Source of the DNA: Liriodendron chinense
Lineage: Eukaryota > Streptophyta > Magnoliopsida > Magnoliales > Magnoliaceae
Length of the DNA stretch: 64,000 bases
Reading direction: 5' to 3'
Assembly (NCBI GenBank): GCA_003013855.2
Contig: PVNU02004165.1
Span: forward strand, 62,001-126,000
The translations under genes and the position numbers were made by a program. Every line of letters starts with the position of its first letter. Positions within the stretch are counted from its first letter, which is position 1. The notes below the pieces were generated by a model. That model saw only the letters and a program-made list of their open reading frames with translations, made no database searches and was not told the origin of the DNA. Shown piece after piece: positions 35,588-42,649 of the stretch.

Positions 35588-38500
35588 GTTGGCTACTGAG
35601 ATGAGGCACACCCACCGTTGCTACCGCTGCTGTTGAAGCCTTGCTTAGGCCAGGGAAAGAAGAAAGAAAAAGAATAGAGAAAGGAGAAGAAAAGAAGAAG
35701 GAAAGAAGAAGGAAAGAGAAAGAGAAGAGAGGAAGAAGATCAAGTCTAGCCGAGCTGAGCCGAGTCAGTTGGTTTCTTAGAGTTATGTTGCTGTTGTGAG
35801 AGGTATGGCCTATTAAACCATGAGTTTGTATTCTAATATTAGCCTAAACCTTAACCCTGTGTGTAAATCTAACCCCCAGCTAATCGTGATGATAAAAATC
35901 GTGTTGATCGGCTCCTTAATATCGTAATTCTCGTTAAACACTATAAGTGTTGGATCTAAGGAAGGTTACTCGACTCTAACAACATCTCAAGTTATTCAAA
36001 CTCAAAGGTGGGGATTTTCTTTAAGCCTAACTACGATAATAATAAATGTATGTTAATTTTATGCTTAAAAACTAGAGTTTTGTTATATGATTTCTTAAAA
36101 TCATGCTTGTTGAAATCTCTCCATGTAAATATGATTTGTATAGTGTTCCTTGTTATGTATGTTGAATTTTGATATATGAACCATGCCTAAGTGGTTGGGG
36201 AAGGAATTGTGATGATGTACATGCTTATGTAGAGACCATGCTCGATTTACGTTGTCAGATACTTATGATGATTAATGTATTGTTTGCTATGAGATATTGT
36301 ATATGGATGTTATGTTAATGAACACCCCTTAACCCCATACTGATGTAATCGTTTGATGTAAAGAGATGAAGCCCATGTGAGGCCTTGTTACGTTGGCATT
36401 ACCATGTGAATATTTTGGATGAATATACCTTATTGTGAAAGTCGACATTACCATGTATCTTATTGAATGAATATGCCTTGACATGTAGAATTAAGTATTG
36501 GCATTACTATGAATGTGTTATTGGTTGCATATGTCATGTTGTTGAATTTGGCACTACCGTATGCGCATTGTTGGATACGTGCCAAGGGATCCTTATTGAT
36601 TCATTACCTATGATGGATCCATTGAAGTATGAAATTGATGAATATAAAGACTCTTGAACTGATTGGGGTAAGGAGTGATCATTAGCCGTGTACATCATTT
36701 AATGGGCTGGATGCTAAACTTACGTAATTAAAGGAGAAACTAATCATGCATTCACTAGACCCGACTTGGTGAGTCAACCCCTCGGGCGTTAAAGAAAGTA
36801 TGCATGGGCCCGTTTCTCTCTCGCTATCTAGTGAAAGTGTGCATGTGGGCCCGTTTCACTAGTTGGATTTTGGTGTATGGGAAGAGTAGAGTGTCCCGTC
36901 CTAACTAGAACCTCTAGTGACTAGTGACTGGTGGGAAGAGTAGAGTGTACCCGTCTCATTTAGTCAGGGTACCTTAGCCAGATCATGCATGTCATGCAAT
37001 GCATTAACAACGATCTTTTATAGGGCTGTTTTGATTTGATGAAATGATATTATGCTGCTTGCGTTTACTCTGTGTCATTATTATTATCATGATTGTCTTG
37101 GAGGGATATTCCTCACTATGATAGCGTTTAACGCTATCCACTACATCTCAGATAATCCAGGTGAGGATCCATTAAATGAATTGAATACTACGACGAGGTG
37201 TTTGAAGGCTCGTAGCAGTAAATGGCGAACAATGAGGTTAAAATGGAGTGAAGATGCTTTGCCTAGTTTCTTTATTAAAGTAGATTTATTTTCCTTTGAA
37301 CATATAATAAGTCTCTCATGGAAATAATAAGTGAGACATTTAGTTAAACATGTTTTATTTTCTTACGTTGATTTAGAACTTAGAATAGAATATCTATAGA
37401 ATAAAAACTTTAATTTCCGTCATTATGCTATGTATGCCATGAATGTATAAGATTACAGGTAAGTGTATGGAAACGTAACCCTAACACACATGAGTTAACA
37501 CCCTGAAACTCGACCCATCGTGTAGTCCACGAGAGTTCAAATTTCAGGGCGTTACAATATATCTGTACAACTTGGTTGTGCGGTCTTATTCATGAATTTT
37601 ATATTCTTTTAAAAGAGTATGATCACCACTATTTTTATAGATTTATTTTTTCCGAAACTCACAATAAAAAAAAAAACTGTGGATTCCAACAGTACTTTGT
37701 TGTTTGGCATGCCAATAGTTTTCATGGAAATCTTAAAAGGTTACTGATCAAAATGGAGATTGTTATCTGTTATAGCCTTGAAATAGACATTTAATATTTT
37801 TGGGAAGAAATCAATGCCAAGTTAATTTTTGTAACCCTTGGAAAGGCAATCAAGTCTCATACCTATCTTTTTTTCTTAAACAGGGAAAAAGTACCTACCT
37901 TTTCTTCTCAAATAGGGGGAACTAGATCTCCCTGGAAATCAATTTTTTTTCCCCCAATATTTTTAAACATTCCAAGATTAAGTTAAATAAGTAATATATT
38001 TTTGTGGATTTGTTGCAGATTTTTGCCATGCCAGAGACATCCTTGGGAATGTTCCCTGATGTGGGTGCATCCTATTTTCTATCTCGGCTCTCGGGCTTCT
38101 TTGGTAACATTTGTTTCTTAAAGTAGATTTTCTATATTAATTATAAACACTCATCTTATTTAAAACCTTCTTGTTTTTATGTAGTCTGTAATATGATCTT
38201 AACTTTCTCCCTATTAAAGAAAAATGATTCCACTGCATAAATTTTTGTAAATATCCCAAACATGAGAAGACTATAATAGTAATGATTTTTTTTTTTTATT
38301 TTTGGGAGAAAGGTGGGAGCACGTCCCTTGTAACTTTGTTGATTCTATAGAGAAATATACATCCTTTGGATCTGTCTGCTTGACCCGAAAGCACAAAGCT
38401 CCCATCAACATGCTCTGCCCCAGAATGCAATGAAAAGGGTGACCATCTACAAAGGCCCCAATAAACAGAACTCCCGGAAGAAAACCTGGCAGGGCCACTA

Positions 38501-40834
38501 TAGTAATAATGCACAGAGGCAGCCCACCGGAGACCATAGCAGATGAGGAACCATGTTTCCATATCAACAACCAAAGAAACATTCATCGTTGGCCCTCCAC
38601 TGGATGTTGAATCACCCTGAGGAGGGACCTTTGCAAAACAGCAGACATTGGCATTACAGGCCACCCAACCTGCCTCCACAAAACAGCCTGAACAGAACAA
38701 TAGTAATAATAGTAGTAATAATAATAGTTAGTAGAAAAAATGATTTCACTACTAAAACATGAAATATTCTTTTAGCATTTCAATTTATTATATTTGCAAC
38801 GGGAGAAGTTTGTTTGGATGTCAAAGATATAAACATAAGCATTGATTTTTTAAGAAATTCACTAAAGATAAAATGTTGAATTTTTCTTATTAAACATTAT
38901 ATTATATCGAAACTTCTAGTTGCAGAAGTATCTATCCATATCTTGCAGGGGAATACATAGGTCTCACTGGCACAAGACTCGACGGAGCTGAAATGGTAAC
39001 ATGCAGCCTTGCAACTCACTTTGTCCTTTCCACGGTATAGTTCTCTAACATTGTAGGTTGGTTGGTTATGAACAATCTAATTTGAACAATAATTACTTTC
39101 ATATATTCATCCATACTACAAAAGAGTTGAAGCTTTATTAAAATGCAATGCTCTTGCATGCATCCATCTTAATATCAACTAAGCTTGTTTATGCTTTCCA
39201 TGAATACTTCTGTAATATATATTTCAAAAATGAACAGAATTTGCCTTTGCTGGAAGAGGAATTGAATAAGGTGGATTCGTCAGATCCGACTATTATCTCT
39301 ACCATTATCGATGCATTTTCACTAAGTCCAATTTTGAAGGAAGACAGTGTTTATCGAAGGTGGGCCATTAGTTGGTGGGCATATTGTTGCTATTAGAAAG
39401 ATAATTTTCATCTTCTCTTCTCTTAATAATTTAGTGTGATGACATCAATATTCGATCAAGATGCAGAATAGATATTATTAATAAATGCTTCTCAAAAGGA
39501 ACGGTGGAAGAAATTCTATCTGCACTAGTAAGTAACTCCATAAAGAATTGTATGTAACCCTTACAATTGTAGTGTGATGTTTTGACAACATGCAACTTTA
39601 AAGGGTTATTACTATGAGGGAATACATGTTGTTTGTTATAGGAATATGAAGCTATAAATAGAACAGATGAGTGGATTGGTTCAGCAGTTAAGTCAATGAA
39701 GACGTCATCGCCTACGGGTCTTAAAGTTTTTCTTAAATCGGTAATAGTCTCTCTCTTCTTGAAAATCAAAACTACATATGCTAATTATATTTAAGTTTGA
39801 AGGATTTTTTGTGATTTTTCCTCCATATAGCTCCATCAACAAAACCAAAGTGTTTTCTTCCTTCAATAGGCTCCATTTGGATGCACAAGTGAGCTAAATT
39901 TTTAAGTCAGGGTAGATAGCAAAATTTATTAAATGACTAGTTGTACTCCTTTCAATTCCAACCTGAACGTTGGAATTCAAACTATATATAGTTTGGACTA
40001 ACTTCGTCTTGTATATGCTCAGATCAGAGAAGGACGGACAGAAGGCATCGACCAATGCTTAATTCGGGAATACAAAATGGCTTGTCACGCCCTTAGAAGA
40101 ACAGTAACTGATGATTTCTATGAGGTCTTTATGAGGGATCACTTGTTGTTACTTTGATTTATTTTTCATGGGGAAGAGATCTAATGCCTCTAAAAGTAAA
40201 GATACAAACCATGCATTCTGTGGGCTCTGTTGGGTACTAAAGGGCTATTGCCTCGAGTGAACTATCCAAACCATCAAATTGTTGATCTTTTTACCATTGA
40301 ATCTAAGACATTGTTGATCTTGCACTTTTGCCTCTACATTTATGCCACTGATGAAAGAAGTGGGATATTTGAAATAGTTTCATTTGTTGTTGATAGGCCA
40401 TTCACTATTGAACCCACTCAATGAATGGTTTGACCTTACCAAATATTCCCCTAGTACGGCGATGAAATTAGGAACGACATCTGCCATGTCTGAGGGGCAT
40501 TGAATCAGATTCCCTTGTTAATTGATTTGAATCTCCCTAAGATAAGCTAAAACTGTAGGGTTGCAGGGCAGTATTGTTCGACAAAGATAAAAGGCCAAAG
40601 GTAAATTAATGAATGAAATTCTCTTTTTATTCCTTTTGAATACTCATTATGAAATGTGCAACTAAAGTATTTCTTTTTCTTTTTGTTTACATTCAGTGGA
40701 ACCCTTCAAAATTGGAATTGGTTAGTACAGAAATGGTGGATCAGTATTTTACTGCAGTGGATGATGATGATTGGGAAGAACTACAGCTTCCTATTAGATC
40801 GAACTCCACCCAATTAGCTAGAGCAAAGCTCTGA
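16972..40834 (+). CDS. CHY1: 3-hydroxyisobutyryl-CoA hydrolase, peroxisomal (10 C-terminal exons; 5' exons outside window)
   Basis: Ten exons join into 299 codons (298 residues plus stop) without a frame break: 16972-17051, 18567-18650, 38019-38103, 38949-39034, 39238-39359, 39467-39527, 39642-39740, 40023-40124, 40559-40600, 40697-40834. All introns are GT-AG. The protein has the enoyl-CoA hydratase fold: the second oxyanion-hole segment MVMGGGAG, then FAMPETSLG and FPDVGAS, whose Glu and Asp are the acidic residues expected for acyl-CoA hydrolysis. A typical HIBCH C-terminal half follows. The last three residues are AKL, a PTS1 signal, as in Arabidopsis CHY1. The family hydrolyses 3-hydroxyisobutyryl-CoA in peroxisomal valine breakdown. 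About 80 N-terminal residues, with the AGGD segment, are missing to the left. One intron is 19.4 kb. Intact frame suggests function; expression is unproven. Confidence 0.9.
17403..17487. repeat. Hairpin, about 29-bp imperfect stem
   Basis: TTTGGAAGCAGAGGAACTCC at 17403 is mirrored by GGAGTTCCGCCGCTTCCAAA ending at 17487, with an AT-rich loop holding TTTATTTATTTATTTT. It sits exactly at the 3' border of the minus-strand LINE fragment, so it may have formed during that insertion (snap-back synthesis). Confidence 0.6.
17440..18120 (-). mobile_element. LINE fragment: zf-RVT region (minus strand)
   Basis: The minus strand reads WAKWVWHPKIQPKVSVFAWK (the zf-RVT domain of plant LINE ORF2), then VCCR...DVDHLFGAGELATGIWRY with its zinc ligands, and on to CLVFWKIWKRRN, just before where RNase H would start. 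The 18111-17950 side adds the preceding LINE text (LLGPGGLLPNWDL) in a shifted frame. RT and RNase H are absent. It lies inside a CHY1 intron and is dead. Confidence 0.8.
18396..18566 (+). other. In-frame open stretch directly upstream of CHY1 exon 18567
   Basis: The frame of the exon remains open for 57 codons upstream, starting at an ATG at 18396. The text (GACCTGATTGCAAGGGTCCA and the like) looks like dispersed repeat rather than enzyme; relatives have no insertion here. I treat it as intron. Retention of this part would lengthen the protein without a stop. Confidence 0.4.
18567..18650 (+). CDS. CHY1: CHY1 exon with oxyanion-hole loop
   Basis: 28 codons, VSLINGMVMGGGAGLTMNGK onward to FRVVTENT. 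The glycine-rich loop MGGGAG supplies a backbone amide of the oxyanion hole in this family. The donor is ACG/GTACTT. The acceptor, TTTGAAG, has a weak pyrimidine tract, and the frame stays open for 171 nt upstream of it (18396-18566). The exon start is set by homology: PQ-VS(I/L)xNG is contiguous in relatives. Confidence 0.88.
18940..19706 (+). repeat. copia LTR followed by primer-binding site (left end uncertain)
   Basis: The right end, GAACGCAACA at 19706, is followed by AGTGGTATCAAA, an initiator tRNA-Met primer site with mismatches. The R-U5-like stretch (TTGTGTTGTGGTTTTTTACC ... TTTTCACGTAAA) closely parallels the copia LTR at 31.1 kb. GGCGCCC-type motifs near 19150-19230 sit in the presumed U3. 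No gag follows, so this is a 5'-LTR stump or rearranged solo LTR. The left border is not resolved. Confidence 0.6.
19860..20460 (+). mobile_element. LINE 3' fragment (RNase H end), plus strand
   Basis: Near 19973 the plus strand reads EGNAVAHALTRMGSSG and then LEIPTPVGGLITLDNTRIGV, the terminal RNase H segment of L1-type LINEs. A 3' UTR with GCTGGGGAGCCCCC follows. Everything 5' is missing. Confidence 0.7.
20462..20502. repeat. 11-bp direct repeat flanking a short A-rich insert
   Basis: GAATATTAAAG occurs at 20462-20472 and 20492-20502, separated only by AAATAATAAAAAAAAAAA. This is what a target-site duplication around a poly(A)-only retro-insertion would look like. Confidence 0.55.
20505..20529. 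repeat. (TA)n microsatellite
   Basis: About 11 TA units at the 3' border of the minus-strand LINE. It may have grown from the LINE tail. Confidence 0.9.
20618..24778 (-). pseudogene. LINE ORF2: endonuclease, RT, zf-RVT, RNase H (broken)
   Basis: The endonuclease (24778-23993) starts MDSILIWNGRGVGNKS and shows the AP-endonuclease-like residues: Glu in AILEPM, VCGDFNGVI, and the closing GSDHAPL. A linker follows, then RT from 23968: GPNGFSGAFFRGCWD, FRPISLCN, LHMEKAFDRLDW, SSRGLRQGDPISPA. The palm box reads LLYANDTIVF near 22720-22690, where the family has YADD, so a catalytic Asp is Asn. A stop-separated zf-RVT (KCKCCW, DHLFADS) and RNase H (LNVDGSARVNPG, HTPREANGIADGLARLG) follow. The protein would nick target DNA and copy LINE RNA; this copy has at least five frame breaks. 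Confidence 0.92.
24771..27249 (-). pseudogene. LINE ORF1 (RRM-type RNA-binding protein), broken
   Basis: It starts MEGDEWHLIQKN and enters an RNA-recognition motif with RNP2 LFVGNL. A frame break falls in RNP1 (KGYSFI in the next frame), and the RRM continues as AIEVLNRKMIDERVVTVSMA (26808-27014). A DUF4283-like segment (GVWIRLFGIPTHAW, 26334-26528) follows, then long low-complexity acidic text (25357-25899 and 25065-25394). A basic C-terminus, RKLKRRAETGDGRVDG, ends at TAG 24773-24771. The stop overlaps the ORF2 start as ATGGATAG. ORF1 proteins coat LINE RNA. Function is inferred from family and layout. Confidence 0.82.
27300..27640 (-). mobile_element. Second LINE 3'-end fragment, minus strand
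   Basis: CATTCGGGCAGACTCCG at about 27318 plus an A-run and CCTATTATATAAACC match the LINE 3' ends at 20.55 kb (CATTCGGGCAGGCCTG, CCTATCATATAAAC) and 3.14 kb. It lies just outside the 5' end of the large LINE, so the large LINE probably landed beside or in it. Confidence 0.55.
27688..29600 (+). mobile_element. Ty3-gypsy LTR (plus) carrying a Tourist-like insertion
   Basis: AAGATGGGGGT resembles a polypurine tract, and TGATGTAGGGCCC at 27688 looks like the LTR start. The LTR body holds palindromic GGGC/GCCCGAC motifs (27940-28040). After a 1135-bp insertion (28225-29359) it continues to CTTGTGGATTCGAGAG and GAGAGACAGTGATC near 29590, the same closing module as the other gypsy LTRs here. No gag or pol follows, so this is a 3' end or solo LTR. 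The right boundary is approximate. Confidence 0.65.
28225..29359. mobile_element. Non-autonomous PIF/Harbinger (Tourist-like) element
   Basis: Terminal inverted repeats GGCTTTGTTTGGATGCA (left) and GGGGCCGTTTGGATAGCA (right, reverse strand) are flanked by TTA at 28222-28224 and 29360-29362, the typical 3-bp duplication and TIR start of Tourist elements. The subterminal DNA on both sides repeats words such as GTTACATG and AAGTTACAT. At 1135 bp it is large for a MITE. No transposase is encoded. An alternative hAT-MITE reading is less likely because no 8-bp duplication is seen. Confidence 0.72.
29601..30103. other. Unassigned stretch with 27-bp tandem duplication
   Basis: No gene is supported. 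The unit starting AAGCGGACCACTGTCTTCGA is present twice in tandem (29982-30008, 30009-30035). The surrounding sequence may be old retroelement DNA but has no recognisable motif. Confidence 0.45.
30104..30640 (-). mobile_element. LINE RNase H fragment, minus strand
   Basis: The minus strand starts near 30640 with GWVKLNVGGSARGN, the RNase H start with its usual Asp replaced by Gly. After frame changes it reaches NYEVVHTDRECNLVVDILAR and ends DITRVGSIRWN. It is a degraded 3' piece of an L1-type LINE. Confidence 0.72.
30669..31245 (+). repeat. copia 5' LTR
   Basis: The LTR starts TGTCCACCAACCGG and ends TTTCCAACA, followed at once by the primer site. U3 is densely set with ACCGGTCGG/CCGACCGG palindromic words (30675-30870). 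A possible TATA box, TATTTAAACT, lies near 30940. R-U5 resembles the LTR at 18.9-19.7 kb. Confidence 0.75.
31246..31257 (+). other. Primer-binding site of copia fragment
   Basis: AGTGGTATCGGA directly after the LTR matches the copia-type initiator tRNA-Met site with small differences. Confidence 0.7.
31302..31919 (+). pseudogene. copia gag (UBN2/DUF4219 type), two stops near the N-terminus
   Basis: From ATG 31302 it reads MASSTKFDVEKFSGKNNFEL, then WKVKIHAVL, a typical copia gag start. TGA near 31421 and TAG near 31448 interrupt it. The remainder (31458-31919) is open and contains WTKLENIYAKKSLKNLMYLM and LILLNSLRSSYESLRD, core gag helices. No zinc knuckle or pol follows; the element is truncated after gag. 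Gag would form the cytoplasmic particle. Confidence 0.88.
31920..32814. other. Unassigned intronic stretch with microsatellites
   Basis: (GT)19 at 32209-32246 runs directly into (GA)15 at 32247-32277. The rest shows no recognisable gene. It is the DNA into which the 32.8-35.3 kb copia element inserted. Confidence 0.5.
32209..32277. repeat. Compound (GT)n(GA)n microsatellite
   Basis: About 19 GT units followed without a break by about 15 GA units. Confidence 0.95.
32820..33067 (-). repeat. 3' LTR of the rearranged copia element
   Basis: A 248-bp LTR containing (TA)n(GT)n near 32874-32918. It is about 90% alike to the right LTR outside the microsatellite, with many small differences, so the insertion is older than the element at 3.6 kb. 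Confidence 0.85.
33080..34070 (-). pseudogene. copia RT (YVDD) and RNase H, broken
   Basis: The minus strand, entering near 34040, reads VLVYVDDLLLTSSD, which holds the YVDD catalytic box. KDLGPLA and FLDLEVSRS follow, then SDADWGGCAVTRHSSTGYCI and SKSSTEVEYRTMFATCSEIV (RNase H), ending HIEVNCHFIREKYQSG and ADILTKML. Several stops (for example after SSF and GPLA) break it. The upstream part of RT and all of integrase are missing. Confidence 0.85.
34100..34645 (+). pseudogene. copia gag zinc knuckles and protease start, on the opposite strand to the element
   Basis: The plus strand reads CLGYNKVGHVVSQC (a knuckle whose second Cys is Tyr), a TGA, GHGIVDC, then arginine-rich RGRDRERSRGHGQA. Later comes LPWFFDSGASNHITGDNSHL, the copia protease start with the intact DSGA catalytic triad. 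It breaks off at a 30-nt G run (34644-34673). Family and order are clear; the inverted orientation relative to the LTRs and RT is the oddity. Confidence 0.85.
34644..34673. repeat. 30-nt poly-G run
   Basis: An uninterrupted G homopolymer at the junction between the inverted gag-protease block and the minus-strand leader. Confidence 0.9.
35001..35016 (-). other. Primer-binding site of the rearranged copia element
   Basis: On the minus strand ATGGTATTAGAGCAG begins right after the 5' LTR end at 35017. It fixes the element as minus-strand. Confidence 0.8.
35017..35279 (-). repeat. 5' LTR of the rearranged copia element
   Basis: A 263-bp LTR with a (TA)n expansion at 35072-35129. Its ends match the 32.8-kb LTR; TGAAG follows at 35280-35284. 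Confidence 0.85.
35430..37557 (+). mobile_element. Probable Tekay/Del-like gypsy LTR, 5' end missing
   Basis: The stretch ends TTTCAGGGCGTTACA at 37557, the usual end of such LTRs. CTTATAAAAAC near 35442 would be the TATA box, followed by long GA-rich transcribed sequence (35489-35584 and beyond). Tandem GCATG-GGCCCGTTTC words occur near 36800-36870. No primer site or gag follows, and no matching TGTAACGCCC start was found to the left. This is a tentative call from pattern only. Confidence 0.45.
35489..35584. repeat. Interrupted (GA)n microsatellite
   Basis: Two (GA)n blocks, 35489-35527 and 35547-35584, separated by GCGAGAGCGAGAGC and TTTAAT. Confidence 0.93.
38019..38103 (+). CDS. CHY1: CHY1 exon with catalytic Glu and Asp
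   Basis: The acceptor is TTTGTTGCAG and the donor TTG/GTAACA. The exon reads IFAMPETSLGMFPDVGASYF then LSRLSGFF and ends on the first base of a Gly codon. The Glu of MPET and the Asp of FPDVG are the conserved acidic residues. It follows the 19.4-kb intron. Confidence 0.92.
38284..38698 (-). mobile_element. 5'-truncated LINE 3' end in a CHY1 intron, with target duplication
   Basis: A 415-bp insert begins (plus strand) with a T-run, i.e. a poly(A) tail on the minus strand. It is flanked by AATAGTAAT at 38275-38283 and 38699-38707. The minus strand carries a LINE 3'-UTR-like end, GACGTGCTCCCACC, similar to CACACCACTTG-type ends near 20.44 kb. It sits in the 845-bp intron between exons 38019-38103 and 38949-39034. 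Confidence 0.72.
38949..39034 (+). CDS. CHY1: CHY1 exon
   Basis: The acceptor is ATCTTGCAG and the donor ACG/GTATAG. The exon completes the split Gly codon and reads GEYIGLTGTRLDGAEMVTCS, then LATHFVLST. The family consensus here is usually CGLATHFV; this copy has CSLATHFV, a mild oddity outside the catalytic residues. Confidence 0.92.
39238..39359 (+). CDS. CHY1: CHY1 exon
   Basis: The acceptor is AATGAACAG; the donor is CGAAG/GTGGGC, leaving two bases of an Arg codon. It encodes NLPLLEEELNKVDSSDPTII through ILKEDSVYR, the helical C-terminal part typical of plant CHY1. Confidence 0.9.
39467..39527 (+). CDS. CHY1: CHY1 exon
   Basis: The acceptor is AAGATGCAG and the donor CTA/GTAAGT. It completes the Arg codon and reads IDIINKCFSKGTVEEILSAL. 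A tempting acceptor further upstream at 39434 would cause a frame error, so this site is preferred. Confidence 0.9.
39642..39740 (+). CDS. CHY1: CHY1 exon
   Basis: The acceptor is TTGTTATAG and the donor TCG/GTAATA. 33 codons, EYEAINRTDEWIGSAVKSMK then TSSPTGLKVFLKS. The SPTGLK/SLKI segment is characteristic of the HIBYL-CoA hydrolase family. Confidence 0.92.
40023..40124 (+). CDS. CHY1: CHY1 exon
   Basis: The acceptor is TATATGCTCAG; the donor GAG/GTCTTT is poor but obeys GT. 34 codons, IREGRTEGIDQCLIREYKMA then CHALRRTVTDDFYE, matching the SIREGR...CLxREYRM...DFxE block of the family. Confidence 0.92.
40559..40600 (+). CDS. CHY1: CHY1 mini-exon
   Basis: A 42-nt exon, GCRAVLFDKDKRPK, with acceptor ACTGTAG and donor AAG/GTAAAT. 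The more obvious acceptor six bases downstream (TTGCAG) would destroy the frame. Homology to EGCRAxLxDKDxxPKW fixes the choice. Confidence 0.9.
40697..40834 (+). CDS. CHY1: CHY1 last exon, PTS1 terminus
   Basis: The acceptor is TTTACATTCAG. The exon reads WNPSKLELVSTEMVDQYFTA, then the acidic VDDDDWEELQLP, and ends ARAKL followed by TGA. AKL is a recognised peroxisomal import tripeptide with a basic residue just upstream. The TAA/TGA context after 40834 is non-coding. Confidence 0.93.
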   Translation, partial: WNPSKLELVSTEMVDQYFTAVDDDDWEELQLPIRSNSTQLARAKL

Positions 40835-41131
40835 GGTCCATGAATCCATAAATAGATTATGGTAAGTGAGAAATGTTGAATGTGGGATAGCTCATCACAG
40901 TGTTATTGTGAGATGGATTATTATCAGAGACATGATGCATGTTTATTATTAGATGTTACGTATGCACTGCTCTTTGGTTTATGAGGGATATTGTACTCTT
41001 TTACCCAATATAAGGATGAATGTTTGATTGGAAGTTTACTATTTTCCAAGATCATTAGGCAATGAATACCATTGAGTTTGGTGGAAAAAAAAGTGTACCT
41101 AGATTGCTCCATGCACTCTTTTACCCAATAT

Positions 41132-41170
<39 letters not shown>

Positions 41171-41972
41171 ACATACACCAAACTCATGAGGACTTCTTGC
41201 ACCTTAATAGTATAGTGCTAGCACCCAAGCATGTTTGCAGGATCACTCGTAAGTTGTTCGCACTAGCATGCTAATACACCTTATGTCCATGAGCTCAAAA
41301 CTTAAAATTTTATCAAAATCATTGATCCATGATGGTCCACCAAGATGAAGAAGTTGTACGTTCTCTTGTTTGGGGGTCAAATTTTTTAATTTTGAATGGT
41401 TATTAAAAAGTTTAATTAAAATATTTTTAACAAGTCGAATATATTCAAAATATCTAATGCGATATCTCTGGATGCATTTAGTGTGGTATGAAGAGCTTCT
41501 GATGATTATCTGCTATTGTGGTTTATGGGTCCTCTGGGGCTGTGGGTTTCAGTGGTAGATTCTCCCTGCTTTGGCCTCACAGAATTGGTCATCGCTCTCT
41601 GTTTTCTGCTCACATTCTCATCTCTAATTTGAGCTCTGCTTGTCTTCGGTAAGGGGGTTGATGAATCGTGCTTTTGTGAAGCAGGCATATTGAGGTTTCG
41701 AATATTGTTAGTTTAGGTAGCTAGATGTGGTGTTCCCTCTTATGAGAGTTCGTCGGGTGCTGTGGTTGTGTATGCTGTTAGTTTAGCTCTCCTAATCTCT
41801 ATCTTTGTTTCACCTTGCTGTTGTTGTAATTTTCTACTTTTTAATTACCACTATATGCTAATAGTTGCTGCCGAGTTCTGGGTTGCATGTTGATTGCTCC
41901 ACGTTGGCTGGGGTCTATCAAGATGTCTGCATGTGTGATGTAAAATAAAGACCCCCTCATGAAGGACAAGGT
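40835..41972. other. CHY1 3' flank, no further gene seen
   Basis: A (CT)n microsatellite lies at 41135-41169. TTTTACCCAATAT appears in two copies (near 41000 and 41120). No poly(A) signal is called with confidence and no other coding sequence is recognised up to the gypsy LTR. Confidence 0.45.
41135..41169. repeat. (CT)n microsatellite
   Basis: About 17 uninterrupted CT units, 300 bp downstream of the CHY1 stop. Confidence 0.93.
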
Positions 41973-42625
41973 TCAAGCACATTCTTCTCATGAATGAACT
42001 AAAAGAAGGTGGACCGTAAATTGGCCATAACTTTTGATTCGAGAGGAGTTACTGGACACACAACATATGGATTCCTATTGAAATTATGTTTTGTGGTGAA
42101 CTAACCCACTAAATTGGGTCATATCCATCCGTTTCGTCAAAAAACATGCAGTTACAGAAGAAAAAAATAGGATTTTAAGAAAAAAATCTATTTTTACTAA
42201 TTTCGATTTTAGTAGTATTTTCTTATTTTTTAGATTTTTGTTTATGTAGGAGTTTCTACTATTTTTGAATAATGAGTTTTAAAATGATTCTACTTAATAG
42301 TAGTCTTTACTTATGAGTTTACTATTTTTAGTAACTTTCTATTTTAAGAAACTTACTATTTTTAATAAGTATGAATTAAGGATTGTTTAGGGTTATATAA
42401 GATTATTAAATTCATTTTTAATAGAATCTCTTATATTATCAATAAAATTTCAAATTTTTGTCTCTTTCTTCTCGTAGATTCGAGAAATGTCTTGTGAATT
42501 CAATATTTTTTTCGTCAAGGAGCCATGTGAATTCAAGGTAGTTATTCTCTGAGGAAGACGGTGACCAACATCACCATGTTCCCCCCCAACCCCCCCCCCC
42601 CCCCCCCCCCCCCCCCCTCGCGTCA
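41973..42625 (+). repeat. 5' LTR of the gypsy element
   Basis: Starts TCAAGCACATTC (compare TGATGCACATTC at 51640). It is AT-rich with many ACTATTTTTA words, and ends after CGTAGATTCGAGAA, GAAGACGGTGACC and a 28-nt C run (42590-42617). The exact end is uncertain by a few bases. Confidence 0.7.
42590..42617. repeat. 28-nt poly-C run inside gypsy LTR end
   Basis: A C homopolymer 11 bp before the primer-binding site. Confidence 0.9.
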
Positions 42626-42628
42626 ATG

Positions 42629-42640
42629 TGGTATCAGAGC
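42629..42640 (+). other. Primer-binding site (initiator tRNA-Met) of gypsy element
   Basis: TGGTATCAGAGC, a perfect match to the plant initiator tRNA-Met site. Confidence 0.9.
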
Positions 42641-42649
42641 AAGGATTTA

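Larger units (their letters stand above)
18651..38018 (+). other. Giant CHY1 intron (19.4 kb) filled with nested transposable elements
   Basis: The donor GTACTT at 18651 and acceptor TTTGTTGCAG at 38018 join codons in phase. Inside lie, in order: copia LTR, LINE tail, near-complete L1 (minus), LINE tail, gypsy LTR with Tourist-like insertion, LINE RNase H fragment, copia LTR plus gag, rearranged copia element, and Tekay/Del-like LTR. No other host gene is recognised in it. Confidence 0.85.

Noticed and set aside
39435..39466. Earlier CHY1 acceptor at 39434 (TTTAG)
   Set aside because: Joining there gives a frame shift and a stop; the acceptor at 39466 restores VYRR-IDIINKCF, which matches the family.
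40567..40600. CHY1 mini-exon starting after TTGCAG at 40566
   Set aside because: Breaks the frame; starting at 40559 gives GCRAVLFDKDKRPK, which matches the family.
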